Assembly (NCBI GenBank): GCA_905221605.1
Contig: CAJNDS010000169.1
Coordinates: 1,016,304 to 1,080,303, forward strand
DNA length: 64,000 bases
Source of the DNA: Symbiodinium natans
Lineage: Eukaryota; Sar; Dinophyceae; Suessiales; Symbiodiniaceae
Reading direction: 5' to 3'
Below, one piece after another: positions 61,950-64,000 of the stretch. The number at the start of each line of letters is the position of its first letter. Positions within the stretch are counted from its first letter, which is position 1. The notes below the pieces were generated by a model. That model saw nothing but the letters and a program-made list of their open reading frames with translations, did not search any database and was not told the DNA's origin. The translations under genes and the position numbers were made by a program.

Positions 61950-64000
61950 ACATGCATGTCTGCATAGCAAGCTGCAAGGGCATGTGCACCGGATGACAGC
62001 GAGTGAACTGCAGCCGTGAGTGCTCTCAGAAGCAGCAGCAGGACAACAACACCCCCCGCGCTGACACAGCTATGCTCCGAGTGCTAGGGGCAATAGTGGC
62101 GGGGCTCAGCCTGGGCCAGCTGTGGGGGCAACCGCCGCAGCTAGCTCACGCCACGACGGGGGGCAAACCCCTGCACGCCGACCCCGCAGGGGACCGAGGC
62201 GGACCCAGAAACGCACGAGCCGACGGAGGGGGGCTGCGAGCCACCCAGCAACCAACCAGAGCAAGCAGATGGGGGAGCGCCCCACCCACCAGCCGACCCA
62301 CCAGCCGACCCAAACCAGGGGGGCGAGAGCGACCAACCGACCAGCCACCGAGGACATCGTGAACTACAAGATCGTGACACTGGCAGGGACACCGAGAAGG
62401 GCAACCTCGAAGATGACCCGGCCCACCACAACGGGGCCACCCACATCCACATCCAGTGGCCCACCAACCCCACAGAGGGGCTCCCTGCTGATGCACCACA
62501 CCAAGACCCCCTCCGAGGGGGCGGCCGCCCAACCAGCACCTGCGCAGGCCCACCGCGCCAACGGGGCAACTCGCCCTGCAACACCACGCCCCCGACCAGA
62601 TCCCGACCCCTTGGGAAGAATACTACCCTCGCCCGACACGCAGCAGGCACCCCCTCAACCCAGTGCACCAGCGCACCCCCCCAACCGATGGGCGATCCGA
62701 ATCCCTGCACCGTACGACCCCGACACGGACCCGTGGCACGACGACCATTGGGGGCACTGCACGCCCACGCAGAGAGAGCATCCCCCCGCACCACCGCACA
62801 GCCAGCCTACCGAGCCAGGGGGGCCACAAGCCGACATTCCCAGACCGACCGGGGGGCACCGCTTCCTCCCAACAACCCAAGTCCCCACCATCGGACTCCA
62901 GAGCGACCGCCTCACGGTCACCATCCCTATTCCCCCAACAGCAGACAAAGGGGGACAGCTGGTCACCCGCATACTAGCCAGCATAGCCCAGTGCACAGAC
63001 ACTCCACAGCAACCCCAGGACGACCCACCAAGCCAAAGCACGCCCACCAGAACCCCACCGAGCCACCCGAACCCAGAGCAAGCCAAACAACAACCGGCGC
63101 AAAAGCAACCCCCACAACGCCCCCCCCCACACCTGGCGCACCACCACGAAGGGGGCACGGAACCACCACAACGACCAGAGGCGCACCACACACCGCAGCA
63201 ACCCGCTGCACAGCCAATACCACCACAACCACGGTCACCGCAACCACCGCAGCAGGCACAGCCACTGCCCCACCAGGAGCCACCCCCGGAGCAACCACCA
63301 CAGCCGCAGCGGCAAACACCTCCACACCACCAACGACCGCACACCCGGCAACAACCACAGCAGCAGCGACAATGCGAGCAGCCGCCGGCGGCACAAACGA
63401 CCGGATGCGACCCTCAGCAGCAGCCACACCAGCCACAACCACAACCCACCCAACCGCAACAGCAGCAACAGACACACCAACCGCCAAAACCACACCAACC
63501 GAAGCCCCATGAAGCACAGCCGCCACAACACCTCCAACACCACCACGACCAGCCGCCGCCTGCAAAACCCATCCCCCAACCGCCACAGCAGCCGCACCAC
63601 CACGACACACCGACCCAAGGGCCGAGACAACGCAGCAGCTGTGACCCACCAGTCAAAGCACCGCCGCCGCGCCGAGAAGAACGGCCAACCCACCACACCG
63701 CAGGCGGGGGCACGCCAGCCACCAAGCCGAAACCCCCGCAACCGCCAGCCGAGCACACCGACGAAGAAGAGCCGAACCAACACCACGAGGCAACCGAGGG
63801 CGAAGGGGGGGGAGGCGGCCACCAGGAGCAAAGCCAAGACGGACCGGCGCACTGGTATATGCGGGAGGGGGAGACGTTCGAGGAGGCGATGGCGAGGAGG
63901 GCAAGGAACCGGCACGAGGGGAGGGGGGAGCAGAGGATGCGCAACCGCGAGCGTGGGAAAGAAAACAGCAAGCGCGAAAGCGGGGGGGCAAAGCAAGCGG
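61950..64000 (+). mobile_element. 5' part of a second, related LINE-like element (continues past the window)
   Basis: Same orientation and composition as the first element. The 48-nt block 62353-62400 matches 57520-57567 at about 38 of 48 positions, and both encode V-x-x-K-x-V-T-x-A-x-T-P-R-R just before an ORF1 ATG. This places 62 kb onward as the 5' region of another copy or family. Confidence 0.6.
62269..64000 (+). CDS. Partial ORF1-like protein of the second element, Pro/Gln/His-rich
   Basis: The frame is open from just after the TGA at 62062 to the last base (about 645 codons). In-frame ATGs lie at 62269 and 62413; the latter matches the position of the ORF1 ATG in the first element. 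No stop is reached. Order: basic Thr/Pro-rich start, a segment with PAPYDPDTDPWHDDHWGHC, a short strand-rich part VPTIGLQSDRLTVTIPIPP, about 200 residues rich in Pro, Gln and His, an acidic/Gly stretch, then HWYMREGETFEEAMARRA and a basic Arg/Glu tail. No known domain recognised. Opposite-strand and other-frame ORFs here are shadows of biased GC-rich sequence. Confidence 0.6.
   Translation, partial: MGERPTHQPTHQPTQTRGARATNRPATEDIVNYKIVTLAGTPRRATSKMTRPTTTGPPTSTSSGPPTPQRGSLLMHHTKTPSEGAAAQPAPAQAHRANGATRPATPRPRPDPDPLGRILPSPDTQQAPPQPSAPAHPPNRWAIRIPAPYDPDTDPWHDDHWGHCTPTQREHPPAPPHSQPTEPGGPQADIPRPTGGHRFLPTTQVPTIGLQSDRLTVTIPIPPTADKGGQLVTRILASIAQCTDTPQQPQDDPPSQSTPTRTPPSHPNPEQAKQQPAQKQPPQRPPPHLAHHHEGGTEPPQRPEAHHTPQQPAAQPIPPQPRSPQPPQQAQPLPHQEPPPEQPPQPQRQTPPHHQRPHTRQQPQQQRQCEQPPAAQTTGCDPQQQPHQPQPQPTQPQQQQQTHQPPKPHQPKPHEAQPPQHLQHHHDQPPPAKPIPQPPQQPHHHDTPTQGPRQRSSCDPPVKAPPPRREERPTHHTAGGGTPATKPKPPQPPAEHTDEEEPNQHHEATEGEGGGGGHQEQSQDGPAHWYMREGETFEEAMARRARNRHEGRGEQRMRNRERGKENSKRESGGAKQA

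Noticed and set aside
62106-63996. Long minus-strand ORFs (up to 253 aa) and other-frame ORFs such as 62688-63512
   Set aside because: Shadows of the GC-rich, stop-poor plus-strand frame 1, which alone has structured-looking peptide and homology upstream of its ATG.

Overview
The window looks like nuclear DNA from a dinoflagellate. Three things point there. (1) Plant-type telomere repeats (TTTAGGG/CCCTAAA) are scattered through 57 kb as interstitial arrays. (2) A gene I could reassemble from tiny exons uses mostly GC and GA 5' splice sites and AG|G acceptors, as described for dinoflagellates. (3) A 13-nt exact match to the 3' end of the dinoflagellate spliced leader (DinoSL) lies at 57155-57167. 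No bacterial-type operons, rRNA or tRNA genes, or CRISPR arrays were seen.

Layout. From 1 to about 57 kb the sequence is a low-density plus-strand gene landscape: exons of 26-97 nt in introns of roughly 0.3-2 kb packed with degenerate telomere-like repeats, MITE-like inverted-repeat elements and simple repeats. Most long ORFs here are artefacts of the 7-bp repeats. The best-supported gene is a SMARCAL1/ZRANB3-type SNF2 annealing helicase. Twenty-one exons between 44338 and 56857 join in phase into about 380 codons covering LLPFQ, the Walker A motif (DEMGLGKT), motif Ia, the DECH box, TGTP, VMLRRTK, FLVFAHH, RIDGSTP, LSLTA and LVVFAE. Ten further candidate exons (34432-43829) lie upstream on the same strand. 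Most splice in compatible phase and may form its N-terminus, including a GKFKG...FVAWAKKQK...FLDFLK module. Between 1 and 32 kb about twenty isolated exon-like blocks (some convincing, most modest) sit in the same repeat context. They may belong to the same giant gene or to an upstream neighbour.

From about 57.1 kb the composition changes. The repeats stop and a non-LTR retrotransposon (LINE) occupies 57155 to about 61.87 kb. It has a truncated SL relic at its 5' end, ORF1 (coiled coil plus RRM-like domain), ORF2 (APE-type endonuclease plus reverse transcriptase, FMDD box) and a (CCA)n-rich tail. ORF1 and ORF2 share a reading frame and are separated by one TGA. A second related element starts near 62 kb; its ORF1-like frame is open from 62065 to the window edge. 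Both sit where the helicase gene should continue, so its last helicase motifs must lie beyond the window or be lost.

The most unusual large-scale signal is polarity. Exons tend to be preceded by CCCTAAA (or poly-C) and followed by TTTAGGG (or poly-G), so intron ends are mutually complementary and could pair in the pre-mRNA. Several MITE families lie in the introns, and one has ends that themselves supply GC and AG splice dinucleotides (introner-like).
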